From assembly GCA_964020975.1 (NCBI GenBank), contig OZ026630.1, forward strand, positions 29,604,337 to 29,668,336: 64,000 nucleotides of DNA, in the 5' to 3' direction. A model generated the notes under the pieces. The model did no database searches. It was not told the origin of the DNA and saw nothing but the letters and a program-made list of their open reading frames with translations. Shown here piece after piece: positions 51,541 to 63,715 of this stretch. The DNA is from Hermodice carunculata (Eukaryota; Annelida; Polychaeta; Eunicida; Amphinomidae). How positions within the stretch are numbered: position 1 is the stretch's first letter; every line of letters starts with the position of its first letter. The position numbers and the translations under genes were made by a program.

Positions 51541-53782
51541 AGCTTTACCTGCAGCATCTATGAAGATCATGTCAGGAGTAGGTAATATGAAGTTGTATCA
51601 GTTGTATATACATGTAGAATCTCTCTGAAAGCCACATACAGATGTCTTCCATCTGGCTTATGAAGTTTGAAGATGGGTGGCTTATTTCAACTCATATGTT
51701 AAAGGATCTATTTGAATACAACACCAGTGCCCCGACAGCAAGGACGCCTGTTTGAGCTGCTGTCAAAAACATGACAGTCAAAATTTTTTTATTTACAAGT
51801 CTGACTGGTTTGTGAATGTATGTGTCCAAGTAGTACTCAGTGAGGATAATGGATCATGATAATGATTCATGAAACCTTTAGTGGAGAAGTTAACGCCACT
51901 AAATTAAAACGCAAAAAAAAAAAAAAAGAAAAACCTCATCAACAACCACTTTATTTCATTTCTCAATTTGGCCAGTGAAATTTGCAAATGGAAAATTCAT
52001 TTCAATATAAATTATGGAATGACCACACATCTTCTTTCTCAATTTGGCAAAGATTTTTCAGTTCAAGATTATTTGTGGCCTCTCAATAAGTGAGTCCATG
52101 AAAGCACATCAGCAGTACACTATGGATGCTGTGTCAATTGTGTACATCTGGAAAATGCAGGCCTACGAAAAAAAAAAGTCAGTTCACGTGTTTAACAGTT
52201 AGCCCATGAGAGCATAATTGTGAAATATCAGTGAAAGGGGTCCACACAACAGCACATCTGTGACAGAAGTCTGGGCCCATGACAGCTAACTTGAGGTGTG
52301 TAGAAATGATTCAATGGCTGAGGAGTAGCTGCGTGCGAGCTGTGCCACAGGTGTACGCCAGGTTACAGTTGCCGAGTACACAGCAGGGCTGCACAGTGGC
52401 ATACATGTGGGAACAACATGCCCTCAGGTGATCTTAGGTACACTCAGCCAGACAAGAAAGTTCAACAAACTACAACAACTTGCTACAAGGGTTGGTGTTA
52501 TCCATACAGTCCATGCCTGTCGGGCACACAGAACACCCAGACGCTGGCTGGCTTCAAACACACCACACTGCTATGGCCCACAGCAGTCACAATTCCCAGC
52601 CAAACAAACCACTGTAGTTCCCCAACATACAGACACCCTTTCATTGCCCCACACAGCTGCTGTGCCAGCAACAAGTAGGGCTGCAAGTAGCTGAGCAAGT
52701 GCTCACCCTCTTTATATCTTATCGTTTCTCCCTTCTTCATTTATAAACACATGGACATGTTTTTTTCATGGTTTGCTTTCCATTTTTCCCCCCCTTAGCT
52801 TTGCTGTTTCATGAAAAAGAGGCAACAAAAAAAAAATTTTTTTAATTTATTCCTAATCACATCTTGAATGTACTCAAAATACATAAAAGGCCTTGATGTA
52901 AATCCCTGGCTGACAAATGTTTAAAAACAAGAATAACAGTAATACTAAAAAAAAAAAAAAATGATTCTATTACTATGTTCAGGCAGCAGGTACAGTTTTT
53001 TTTAGAACCTCTACCTATACTGGAAATAATCTAATCTTTCCTTTAGATTAAGACATTTTAACCAAACTCTACTTGTGCAAAATTTAGAAACGTCTGTTCA
53101 CACTGACAATTCCAGGTTTTGACAAAACATGGGTTTTGGCAGTTCTCCCCACTCACAGGTATGTCCTGTATTTGGTAAACAATCATATGTAGCATTCAGA
53201 CACGGCGGAAAAGATCCCAATGTGCACACTACCAAATATAAATTACAAAAAATGCACTTCACCTGCAGGACTTTTTTGTTCAGAATATATTTGCACTTTA
53301 TTTGGAGGTGTGAGAAAGGGTACATGGCGTGAATGCCACATTTGGGCGATATTCGGGAAAATATTTGGTTATTTTTAGCGGTATGAACTTAGTATTACTG
53401 GCAATAGTGGTTTTTGTGTTTTTCGAAGTTCACAGTTATCATAACCATGCAGAAGTGCCAAGTCTCTCAATCTGGCAGGAGGTCTCCCCCTTTTCTAATG
53501 ATATAAGTCACCTTGATTTGTCTACCTCCCACTTTTTTGCCTGTGTCCTCCATAACAGAATAATAGGATTCCTGCTTTTTGGCACTTTTGCATAACTAAA
53601 ATCTCGTTTCATTTACCTTCGTTTGAACCTCATTCACAAATAATAGTAAAATAGTTATTCATGCAATTCTTAAATTTACAAACTACAATAAACTAATGAA
53701 ACAATGAAAATCACTTTCCAACTTGAGGACATTATGCTGTGCTATAATGAGAACAGTATGCAATTTGTAGTAACTTCCCATT
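51541..53782. other. Intron interior, no gene seen
   Basis: A-runs near 51914 and 52948. Piece 52320-52680 is GC-richer with overlapping open frames on both strands (up to 95 codons) and no recognised domain. An open frame at 53329-53595 (plus) has a hydrophobic stretch LVLLAIVVFVFF but no clear exon edges. Confidence 0.45.
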
Positions 53783-54068
53783 TCTCTGTGCTGTCATGGA
53801 GTGGTTCTTGATGAGACCCTGCTACCACCCTGGAAGTCCTTAAATCTCTAGATTTTCTGTGCTGTCATGGAGTGGTTCTTGATGAGACCCTGCTACCACC
53901 CTGGAAGTCCTTAAATCTCTAGATTTTCTGTGCTGTCATGGAGTGGTTCTTGATGAGACCCTGCTACCACCCTGGATGTCCTTAAATCTCTAGATTTTCT
54001 GTGCTGTCATGGAGTGGTTCTTGATGAGACCCTGCTACCACCCTGGAAGTCCTTAAATCTCTAGATTT
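53783..54068. repeat. Tandem repeat, 71-bp unit, 4 copies, nearly identical
   Basis: The unit starts CTGTGCTGTCATGGAGTGGT; start points are 53786, 53857, 53928 and 53999. I see a single substitution in copy 3 (GGATGTCC for GGAAGTCC) apart from the edges. Recent expansion. Confidence 0.97.
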
Positions 54069-54195
54069 TTTTCCCCACTGGTATCACCCAAAAGCAACTT
54101 GATGTGAATTGGTCTTTTACTGACTTTTTTTGTCAGGAGAAATATTTTCAATGAGAAATGTAGAGATGAGCCATCAGGATACTATGCCACCCACC

Positions 54196-54276
54196 AACAG
54201 CTTTCCTTGGCACATGCACCTGGCCTCACCGAGGAAAGCTGTCCATACAGCCTAATCCTAACCAGGAAAAGGTTAA
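54196..54276 (+). mobile_element. Fragment of the TTAA hairpin element family
   Basis: CCAACAGCTTTCCTTGGCAC faces GAGGAAAGCTGT, followed by ACCAGGAAAAGGTTAA, a family end. The left end is not recognised. Confidence 0.5.
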
Positions 54277-55114
54277 TTTTAAACAATGTATGACAAATTG
54301 TCTTGTGTGAGTTTACTGCACAGCTAGGTGTATAAGTGTTTAAACATCAACTCACTGTCTCAGCATTTTTCTGTTATGTCTACTTCATTTTCCAGTACAG
54401 CTATGATAGTATAATTCTGAGATAATGAGCTATTGCTCACTGTTTTTTGTCTCTTTGTTCTTCACTGATATATATGTACATCGATTTCCATTTCATTTCA
54501 TTATACACGCGCTAAATGAATGGATAGGGTGAAGAGCAAGGAATGTGTCGGCCCTCTCATCTTACTATTTTTCTTGTCTTCAGATGACAGCATTTAAACT
54601 GTTGAAAAGGTAGCAACTGACATCCTGACACAGACCTGGAGAATTCTTTCCCTCAGGTTGTTATGCCCCACATTAGAGATAAAAATCGAGTGTGATGATT
54701 ATTTTGCATGGATTTGCTGGTGAAGAGTTACTGGCGATAACAGATGGAGCAGGGGAGAGAAGGACTTGGTTAAGACTAATGTATGCAGCGCCTTCTGTTG
54801 ATGAAAAAATTGGCTCTGTTCTATTATCCAGCTTGTACAGGGGTTTCTCTTGATCATGACGTCATACATGTAATGGTTGCTGCCATAGAGAAATGAAGCT
54901 AGTTGGGATTCCCCTTTTCCAGTAAGATGCATGCACTTGCACCCTCAAAAGGCTATCAATTGCAGATAGAAGTCTGCACCAAGTTCTTCCCACCTGCGTT
55001 CCGTCTGTTTGCACAAGTAACTCTGTGCCTTCAGCACATGAAAAATAATTATTGCCTTTGATTTTTACCAACGATGTGGGGCAAAAAACCCTGTAGGAAG
55101 TCTACACATGTACC
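54277..55114. other. Intron interior
   Basis: A minus-strand open frame of 69 codons (54862-55071) reads YFSCAEGTELLVQTDG and onward without a recognised domain. A CTCF-like motif in reverse orientation lies at 54784-54801 and a perfect CRE word TGACGTCA at 54857-54864. Confidence 0.4.
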
Positions 55115-56330
55115 TGACAATACTGTCACAAAGGCTGGTATATCTGACAACAGTCACAAGAGTCTAGTTTATCTGACAATGTGGTCACAGGGACTGGTCT
55201 ATCTTACAACATGGTCACAAGGGCTGGTCTATCAGACAACACTCTCACAAAGGCTGGTCTACTGGATAAAACTGGCACAAGGGCGGCTCTACCTGACGTG
55301 ATCATAAGGACTGGTGTGCTTGACATGGTCACAAGGACTGATCTACCTGACATGATCAAAATGACTGGTCTAACTGACAACATGGTCATATGGGCTGATC
55401 TACCTGACAACACTGTCATAAGAGCTGGTCCACAATACAACACTGTCACAAGGGCTGGTCTATCTGACAACACTGTCACAAGGCCTGGTCTACAGGACAA
55501 CACTGTCACAAGGGCTGGTCTACAAGATAACATGGTTACAAGGGCTGGTACACCTGACAACACTGTCACAAGGACTGATCTACAAGACAACACCGTCACA
55601 AGAGCTGGTCTACAACACTGTCATAAGGGCTAGTATATCTGACAACACTGTCACAAGGGCAGGTCTACAAGACAACATTGTCACAGGGGCTGGTCTACCC
55701 GAAAACACTGTGACAAGGGCTGGTCTACAAGACAACATGGTCAAAAGGGCTGGTCTACCTGACAACAGTGTCACAAGGGCTGGTCCACCTGACAACATTG
55801 TCACAAGGGCTGGTCCACCAGACAACATGGTTACAAGGACTGGTCTACCTGCCAACACTGTCAGAAGGGCTGGTCTATAAGACGACATGGTCACAAGGAC
55901 TGGTCGGCCTGACAAAACCTGTGACAAGGGCTGGTCTACAAGACAACATGGTTACAAGGGCTCGTCTACCTGACAACACTGTCACAACAGCTGGTCTACC
56001 AGACAGCATGGTTATAAAGGCTGGTCTGCCTGAAAAACACTGTCACAAGGGCTGGTCTGCAAGACAACATTGTCACAAGAGCTGGTCTACCAGACAACAC
56101 TGTCACAGGAGCTGGTCTACAACATTGTCACAAGGGCTTGTCTACTTGACAACACTGTCACAAAAGCTGGTCTACCTCACAACACTGTCACAAGAGCTGG
56201 TCTAAAACATTGTCACAAGGGCTCATCTGTCTACCAGACAAGACTGTCACAAGAGCTGGTCTACCTCATAACACTCTCACAAGAGCTGGTCTGCCTAACA
56301 ATACTGTTACAGGAGCTGGTCTACTAATGG
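55115..56330. repeat. Minisatellite, 30-bp unit, about 40 copies
   Basis: The unit is GGTCTACCTGACAACACTGT, then CACAAGGGCT. Variants alternate CTACCTGAC with CTACAAGAC, and ACACTGTC with ACATGGTC. As 30 is a multiple of three and the unit lacks stops, frames of 100-150 codons appear on both strands as 10-residue repeats (plus GLSDNTVTRA, minus VLSGRPALVT). Confidence 0.96.
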
Positions 56331-57674
56331 CATGGACTGTCACGCTTTGCTTTATAAAACACTTGTGTCCTTCTTGAACATATAAGTCATGTTTTCCAAA
56401 TGATTTATGAACTGATTTACAATTATAACAAATGACAGCTACTTTGTATTTATCCATTATGTGTACATATGTACTGATTTGGAAAGTATAAAGCTCTATG
56501 CCAGGAGGTATTATGATTTATAAATATACTACACACCCTTTCTTCACATTCCATGCTTATTGTGGATATAAAAAAGGGCAAATCAGATTACAGTTTTAGA
56601 TTAGCCAGCCAGGTCAGAGGAAAAGAGTGAAGTTATAAAAACAAAACCAGCCCTGGGGAGGTTCAGGATGTGAGCACGTCAGGAATTTGAAAACAAGTTT
56701 GACCAAAGGGGGGGGGGGAGGGTAGGCTTAACTCTAGCTCACACTTGTTCTTGCCGGTGATTACATAGATGTGATCTGATAATCTCATGACTCCAATTGA
56801 AGCAAAAAAAGTGTCTGAAATACTGTGTTGCCAAGGACCTAGACTTACACAGAATTACATTCTAATGACTTGATGGAAATGAACCTCCAGACCTCCACTT
56901 GCACACTGGGGAAAGAACCGCCTGTAGTTCAGGCAAAGTTCACCCTTAGTGGCCAGCAGCAGCCTATGGACCCACAGAACCACCCCTTGCTCTCTGTAGC
57001 TGGATTCAGTTACCAGTGCCATGCACAATACCCTTGTACATTGTCATGAAAATGAACCCCAAGTATGTGAAGAATCTGTTGGAATGTTCTTCAATGTCTG
57101 GGTCAATGTTTCCAGCCACCCCCCTCTCCTGCTGATGCATGTACATGTACATGTTTTGTTGCCAAAGCGGGGGCCTACCTACAAGACTCACTGTTAACCT
57201 TTTCCTGTCCAAAATGCTTTCCTGTCTGAATTGTGCACTATTCAGTACTCCTCCACTTCCCTCTCAAAACAACAATAATGATGATAAAAAAAAACGCTGA
57301 GAAAGAGAACTTAAACATAGGATGCTAAGCTGAGATCAAAGTATTTGTCCCTTTGTGTTGTTTTTGTTGCTTTTTTCGAGGTGTAGTGTCGGTGGTGGTG
57401 GCGGAGTAGGGTGTGCAGAAAATGTGAATCAGCAGGGAAGTATGTTGACTGTCACCTGTGTACAATGGCAGGGGTTAAAGGCTGCTGTTACAAATACACA
57501 TTGTAACCTGCCCTGCCTCTTTTTGCCACCATGCTTTCATTTGTACATGAGCCACATTTTCCTTTGACAACATCTTTGTATATCAGCTAAAATCTCAATT
57601 AACTGGCTCATACATTACAATACTTCATAGGGTCAAATTGATTCTTACTCTCCATTTTTGTTACCCCTTTGTAC
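56331..57674. other. Intron interior
   Basis: G-run at 56709-56720. A minus-strand open frame (57006-57212) reads GNIDPDIEEHSNRFFTYL and onward behind a CATCAGCAG acceptor-like site; no family recognised. TTAACCTTTTCCTGTCC at 57195 is a lone end of the TTAA element family. Confidence 0.4.
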
Positions 57675-57830
57675 ACTTGCCTGGGGTATCTCGCCACGGC
57701 AGGTCTCACCCATAATACCCATTAAAATATTTTCTAACAAACCATTTAAATAAAGCATTGACATCCTGGAGCATCTGGATACTTTGAAGTTGAAAAATTT
57801 AATTTATCTTTGGGCTGGTGAAGGTTAAAT
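57675..57830 (+). mobile_element. 3' part of a TTAA hairpin element
   Basis: GGCAGGTCTCACCCATAATA, AATATTTTCTAAC, CCATTTAAATAAA and the end GGCTGGTGAAGGTTAA match the right-hand parts of other copies. Confidence 0.45.
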
Positions 57831-58690
57831 CTTGGCAGTCTATTTTAGTCCCAGTCTACTGTTGTGTTATGGTTGTCTGACATAGTCACAAACACCCAGG
57901 CAACAGGGATCTTTACCAGGGTCCAACACACATCAAGTATACATTAACAACAATACCAAATGTTGTGCAGAGACCTGGCACAAAATACCACTTTAAGGGA
58001 CTACTTCACTCCAGTGTGAAAAGTTTTTCTCTTAAAGACTAGAAAACTATTAAAACTATAAAGAGACAGTAATCAGTAAATTGTTTGACAGTTTTCTGGA
58101 GTTTCATACGACCACAAGTGACAAAGTACTCAGTACACAGCTTCAAGGCAACAGCCAAGCAAGTTAAGCAAGTTATTTCATCATTTTTTAAAAAATCCTT
58201 TTCACATCGGACCTGGGCCCCAAATATATTGTCTTGTAAGACCATCCCTACAGCCACACACCACTGGTCCTTGAAGACAAACAGTGTCAGAAGAAGTCAG
58301 TCTGTGAAGACAAAAGACCACTGTAATTACACTCAACATCTACCAATAGTATCAGCACAATGAGGAGATACTGGACGCATGAAACCACAGGTAAACGGTA
58401 ATCCAGTGAGACAGTCATGAGCAAAAGCATTCAGGCACACATTGACAAACTTGAAGTCATCAAGAAATCTCTGTGACCATGCATGCACTGGGAGACATTG
58501 TTATGGACTGGTCCCTGTTGCAGGTTGGTAGGTAGGTAGAAATAGATACAGAGGTTGACAGCAAGGCAGACAAATAGGTAAATTGACAAACAGAGAGACA
58601 GAGAGACAGAGAGACTGAGAGACACAGGTGGAAGGATAGAGACAGAAAGGAAGACAGACAGATAGTATAATGTACATTAATAATACAAAA
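57831..58690. other. Intron interior with GACA-rich tract
   Basis: A plus-strand open frame of 92 codons (58085-58363) has no recognised domain. 58530-58660 is a GACA/GAGA-rich simple tract leading into the long repeat. Confidence 0.5.
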
Positions 58691-60302
58691 TAACAAGAGG
58701 ATAATAATGCTCCTGTGTTCTGCTGACTGGAATATGATTTTACAGTATTGCACCACATGCACTGTAGTCTGTATAGCTATATACATGTACAGTGGTAGCT
58801 AAGTTTGATACATAATTAAAAAAAAAAAAGAAAAAAGAAAAAATTGCAACACCACCTGATGGCCAAAATAAGTTCTAGGTGATCCCAGGTGACCCTATGT
58901 GTAATATCAAAGCATTAAGCCAAGTAGTTCTTCAGATGAAGTTTTTTTTAAAAAATCAATTTGAAATTTCATTAAAAAAAAAAAAAGAAAAATTCTTGCA
59001 CCATCATCTCTTTTGTAAATTTGGTTGAGGTTCACCGGGGAACATCCATGTGCAAAATCAAAACATTCCAAGCACTGCTTTTGATAAGTTGAAAATGTAA
59101 ATACAATAGCCATATACACAGTGGCAACACTTTCCTACGGTTGCAAAGTTTGATTTCCCATAACTCCATCGAAAATGAACATGTCCTTACAGACTTTTCC
59201 CCAGAACCTAAAAGTTGAAAGGTAGTTAACATGACATTATCTTATTTTTCTTGTTTTGGTAAAAAGTTGTATCAAATAATGCTGAAATATCAAGTATTTT
59301 AATGAAAAAAGGTGGAAGGTGGTGAGGAAAAGGTGAAAGGTGGGCCAACTTTGAACTTATAATGTAAGGAAAACCCTGCCATATCATTTTCACAAACTTT
59401 AATTGTCTAAAGTCAAATTATGTTCTGATAAAATTTTAAGCAACTCTGTTCAGTCGTTCTGGAGAAGCAGTCAAAAATAGCCTTAACACATGAAAAAATT
59501 GCATAGCCACCTGGTGGCCAAAATAAGAACTAGGTGACCTCAGGTGATTTATGTGTAATATCACAGCATTTGGCCAAGCAGTTCTTGAGATGAAGATTTT
59601 TTTTTTCAAAAAACAATTAAAAGATTCATAAAAAATAGAAAAATAATTGCATCATCATGTTCTTTGCAAAATTGGTAAAGGTCCACCTGGGAAACACCCA
59701 TGTGCAAAATCAAAACATTCAAAGCACCACTTTTTGAGAAAAAGTCGAAAATGTAAATTATACAATAGTCATATATAATATACAGTGGTAACACTTACTT
59801 ATGCTTGCAAAGTCTGAAATCAAATTATATTCTGGTAAAATTTTAAGCAATTCTGATAAGCTGTCCTGGAGAAGAAGTCAAAATTAGCTTTAACACAAAA
59901 ATTCATTAAAAAATTAGGAAAAAATTGCAGCACCACCTGGTGACCAAAATAAAAACTGGAAGCTGATCAGTGACTGCAAACCCCTCGGCCAGGACAGACA
60001 GACGGACAGATGCGTAGGTGATGACAATACCCCTCCAGTAGGTCAAGGTTACATCTGTTTGACCTTTTTTCAAAAAATTAATTCAAAAATTCATAAAAAA
60101 TAGAAAAAATATTGCATCATCATCTCCTTCACAAACTTGGCAGAGGTGTACCTGGGAAAAATCCATGTGCAAAATCAAAACATCCCATGCAGCAGTTTTG
60201 ACAAGAAGTCAAAAATATAAAAAGTCTAATGACAGATGGACAGATGGACGGACAAAAATGGATTCCAATAGCTCTGCTGACTGACAAGTCAGCAGAGCTA
60301 AC
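58691..60302 (+). repeat. Long interspersed repeat, copy 3
   Basis: It starts ACAAGAGGATAATAATGCTC and TTCTGCTGACTGG; it ends GGACAGATGGACGGACAAAA, then AAGTCAGCAGAGC. Internal sub-repeats at about 58840, 59495, 59925 and 60070 share CACCACCTGGTGGCCAAAAT, ATTGCATCATCATCTC and TGTGCAAAATCAAAACATTC. GATGACAATACCCCTCC inside links it to the repeat at 16028-16770. No coding capacity. Confidence 0.75.
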
Positions 60303-60408
60303 AACAGACAGAAAAATAGAACGATGCAGGTGGCTGGTCAGAAAGAAAGCTGAGTACACAGACAGACACAGGCAGATGGTCAAAGATAGATAAACACAGA
60401 CACAAGTG

Positions 60409-60439
<31 letters not shown>

Positions 60440-60640
60440 TGATGCAGGTGGATGGATCGAGAAAGATGGATAGACAGAGACAGAATGACAGAAAGATACA
60501 CACAGATGGATGGACAGACAAAGATAGATAATCAGACAGACAGGCAAACTGATGCAGGAGTGGATAGACAGAAAAACAGACAGACAGGAAGATAGACAAA
60601 GACAGATAATCAGGCAGACAAGGTAGATAGACAGGCACAA
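60303..60640. repeat. GACA-rich degenerate microsatellite
   Basis: GACAGACAGACA, GGATGGACAGACA and AGATAGACA words with interspersed AACTGATGCAGGTGGATGG, which occurs two or three times. Minus-strand Cys/Leu/Ser-rich frames (to 172 codons) are not genes. Confidence 0.9.
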
Positions 60641-61874
60641 GGCACATTTTAAGCAGTATCGCATCACACTTGGCGAATCAAATTTGACCCACTAGCAACA
60701 CAAATTTGACAAGCAGAATTGTGATACTTGTTTTTTTTCATGACACCTATGTATTTATAACTTCTAGCCTCCCACAACTCCTGAAAAATGAAAATATGAA
60801 TGCAAAATTTACCCCAAAACTTAGTAACTTTGAACCTTTGCAGTCACAACATTTTCCATCATCCACCACTATTTTTTATACTGCTGGAATCCTCAGTCTT
60901 AAATAGTCTTTCTATATAACAAACTCTCTTATTGGCTAAGAAAAAAATATTCCTGGGTTATCCCTCCAAAAATAGCCCAGAATGGGAATGGAGTTGTCAT
61001 TTTACCTCATTCTAAATGCACCTAAGACATTTCCAGGCTCTTCATTGGATCAATTTGATTATGTGCCATTCACTGTCCAATCAAGCCCACTGTTTTCCCA
61101 TGTGCATGTCTCATGTCCGCAATGCTGGGATGGTAAACAAGTCGTATTCACGCCAAGATTATTGGACACTTAATTTTTACATCATACTTTCACAAAAAGA
61201 CTTTGATCGGACAAATCTAGACACAGATAAAGGCAGGAATGAAAACTCTTAATGGGAGGCAGCGAAAATACGCAGATTAGTCACCACACGACCAGTGACA
61301 AAGCAAAGATTTGCGTAAATACGATGTGTTGTTGATCGATGTCTCCGATGCGTCACGACGACATTGAAGTTTTTAACAAAATTTTGTTTGTATCTTATTA
61401 AAATGTTTGAATGGAACAAATCTGTATGACAGAACAAGATAGGAATGAAATTCATGATCGAAGGCTAGAAAAAATATATACGACAGAGCGGAAAATAGTG
61501 GCCAGGAGCATTTCAGCATCCCTGTGTACACTCGCTTGTGTTGCATGGCCCCTGTTGCCTGATAGAAAAAGTGACCATACTTTAGCTTCGCACCTTCGGC
61601 ACTTGCAGTGCCCCTCAATTATTCCAAGCTGCTCCTCATTCCTCAAATTGGTTAGCACTTTTGGTCCTCAAAAAACCAGCCTAAAATGTGCCTTGCAGAC
61701 ATATTGACAATGGTAATCATGATGGGTCTGTTCGACTTCAACAAAACTCTGGTTTTCATGTGGTAAAGATGCCCAGAAGGAGCATGTATCTTTAAGTGCG
61801 ACTTATACCTCCTGCTCCTACATTGGGGAAGAAGCTCAAATACTAAAAGGTTCAAGATAAGAATGTATTTTTAC
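60641..61874. other. 5' end of the Ig-domain intron, part CpG-rich
   Basis: 61240-61500 has many more CpGs than the surroundings (for example GATCGATGTCTCCGATGCGT). Two diverged copies of an ACAAATCT-A-GACAGA-A-GGCAGGAATGAAA-like block lie near 61210 and 61420. Small open frames (to 98 codons) on both strands lack domains. Confidence 0.4.
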
Positions 61875-61999
61875 CGGTTTTCCATTTTTGTACCAAGAGA
61901 TGATGGGAGGTGGTACACCTATGACGTCACACTGTAGATGTATTATTGTGCCCCACTTTACTCGCCTGTCGGTTGGTCCATCCACAATTTCGGCGGGTG
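61875..61999 (-). CDS. Exon encoding the N-terminal half of an I-set Ig domain
   Basis: This 125-nt internal exon is read right to left. The acceptor is TGTACTTGCAG and the donor GTAAAA. It enters in phase 1 and leaves in phase 0, giving 41 full residues: PAEIVDGPTDRRVKWGT, then IIHLQCDVIGVPPP and IISWYKNGKP. The Cys (residue 23) and Trp (residue 35) are 12 apart, the canonical B-strand Cys and C-strand Trp of an Ig domain. The second Cys is in the exon at 46155-46302. CDVIGVPPPIISW is close to the matching part of vertebrate IGFBP7 as I remember it, which would suggest a secreted Kazal-Ig protein, but many Ig proteins share this pattern. Upstream exons, including any signal peptide, lie beyond what I could identify. 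Confidence 0.9.
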
Positions 62000-62217
62000 C
62001 TGCAAGTACACAACACAGTATTAACATTATAACGTCTTTTATGTGACATCAACCAGTGTGACCAGATAAAATCATTTCTTTGATATGGCAAAAAACACAT
62101 ATCTTTGTGTGAAAACAACAATGAAACCCAGTTGCTGGTGCCTGTCCGCTGTCCATCAGATTGCATGCTCTCTCTCACCAGGCTACAGCAGCAACATAAC
62201 CTTCCTGCATCCTCCTG
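62000..62217 (-). other. Intron upstream of the Ig exon
   Basis: Flanks the acceptor of the 61875-61999 exon. Nothing else recognised. Confidence 0.5.
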
Positions 62218-62759
62218 CAGAGCCTCCAAGCCTCTCACCTCACCAGGAGATCTCCTGTTTTCTCTGACTTTTTTACAAAGTCTCCCACTCTCCCGCTTTT
62301 TATAAAATGACTCCCGCTTTTTATAATTTTTTGTTTAAAAGTAGCATTCTTCCATCGATGGCTGCAATGTTTTGCTGTTTTGCTGTGTTGTTGTACTATG
62401 AATGCATGGAAAGTACACATCTTTATCCTCATTTTGACTGACGTTTTTGCCATGCCTTTTTGCTCACTGATTTTGTAACAATAGGTGATGACCATAAATA
62501 TATGTATGTAGCGCTTACTTTTGTTAGTTGTTAGAGCAGTTGAGTGATTATTTTCTTTGCCTGAAAATGTCTCTGATGGTGCCTAAAATGGTTCAAAATG
62601 CAGGAAATGAAGATACAAATTTAAAGTTTTTCCTGCGGGAGCATGCCCCCTTACCCCCTTAGCTATATGCTTTGCAACTTCCACACTCGCCCTCCCACTT
62701 TTCAGTACCTGTAGGAGGGAGATCTCCCGCTTTTAACATAGCCTACCTTGGAGGCTCTG
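62218..62759. mobile_element. 542-bp element, CAGAGCCTCCAAG ends, 6-bp TSD
   Basis: CAGAGCCTCCAAG on the left and CTTGGAGGCTCTG on the right are perfect 13-bp inverted repeats, flanked by direct CTCCTG (62212-62217 and 62760-62765). Near the right end CCTGCGGGAGCATGCCCCCT and GAGGGAGATCTCCCGC echo GAGATCTCCTG near the left. CAG ends suggest a hAT-like non-autonomous element. It holds no gene of its own. It lies in the intron just upstream of the Ig exon. Confidence 0.75.
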
Positions 62760-62765
62760 CTCCTG

Positions 62766-63414
62766 TGGAGGAAATTTTAGTCAGGGGGACTACAGTTGTG
62801 TATTCCCATCACTTCCTATATATTGTAATCTGCACGAATGACTGAAAAACCACAGCATGCAGATGCACCAAATTTTCATAAACTTAAATGACTCTAAAAA
62901 TTGCATTTCATTAGCTTCAAAGGTAAGAAGCATGTATTCAAGGTAACAATGCAATAGGAATACACAACTCTGGCCCCCAAGTATTTTGTGCATTAGGTGT
63001 TCCATTGTGTATTCAGCTGAATACACACACAGTGAGTGTATTCAGCTGAATACACACACAGACGCAAAGTTGTCGCTTGTGACCTCTCCTATGTGAAAGA
63101 TTTGTATCCAGTGAATTGACACAAGTGGGTGGAATCAAACTAGAAGTGTCCTCATAGGTGTCAAGTGCTGGTCTCATAATGCAGGTCTCTGTAGTTCACA
63201 GGTCTCTGGACCAACACAACTGAAATTCCAATGAGCGTAAACAAAATGTCCAAGCAGCTGCCCGTGGATGATCTGAATGGATGGACAAGTGAATCAGTAC
63301 TGAAAAGGGGGTAATAAGTAACATAACACATTGACTTATTAAGAGAACTTCAATCTAAAATAAAAAAATAGCTGGGCCTACAGTCTCATATATCTGACCA
63401 ATTTATTTCACAAA
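62766..63414. other. Gene-free stretch with a palindromic doublet
   Basis: GTGTATTCAGCTGAATACAC, a perfect 20-bp palindrome, occurs at 63007-63026 and 63036-63055 as part of a 29-bp tandem pair. Nothing else noted. Confidence 0.6.
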
Positions 63415-63715
63415 ATGTAGGGTTCTGGATGTTATTTTTTTCTTAGACCCTTCCCCTTTAAATTAGAAAAAGTCAAAAATACAAAACAAATGACTATGTG
63501 GCTCTGGATATTACTTTTTCTCACACCTTTCCCTTTCACTTACGACAAATTCACAACTATGAAACAAATAGCCATATGGCTATAGATAGTATTTTTCTCA
63601 GAACCTTTCCCTTTAAATTAAGACAGTCAAAACTAGAAAAAAAAATATGGCTACAGCTTCTATTTTTTCTTAGATTCTTTTCCCTTTGAATTAAGACAAA
63701 GTCAGCCATAAAATC
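63415..63715. repeat. Tandem repeat, about 72-80-bp unit, 4 copies
   Basis: Each unit has TATGTGGCTCTGGATATTA-like, TTTTTCTTAGACCTTTCCC-like and TTTAAATTAAGACAAAGTCA-like blocks. Copies are about 75 percent alike. Confidence 0.85.

Noticed and set aside
51033-51570. Cys/His-containing repeat frames (minus) resembling a zinc-binding repeat
   Set aside because: They are produced by the 42/43-bp minisatellite, in three shifting frames; no conserved Cys/His spacing beyond the DNA repeat.
55181-56205. Frames of 105-150 codons on both strands with 10-residue repeats
   Set aside because: A 30-bp unit without stops opens several frames at once, including the opposite strand, which is not the mark of a selected protein.
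60129-60667. Leu/Cys/Ser-rich 172-codon minus frame resembling a membrane protein
   Set aside because: It is a GACA/GATA-type simple tract read on the opposite strand.
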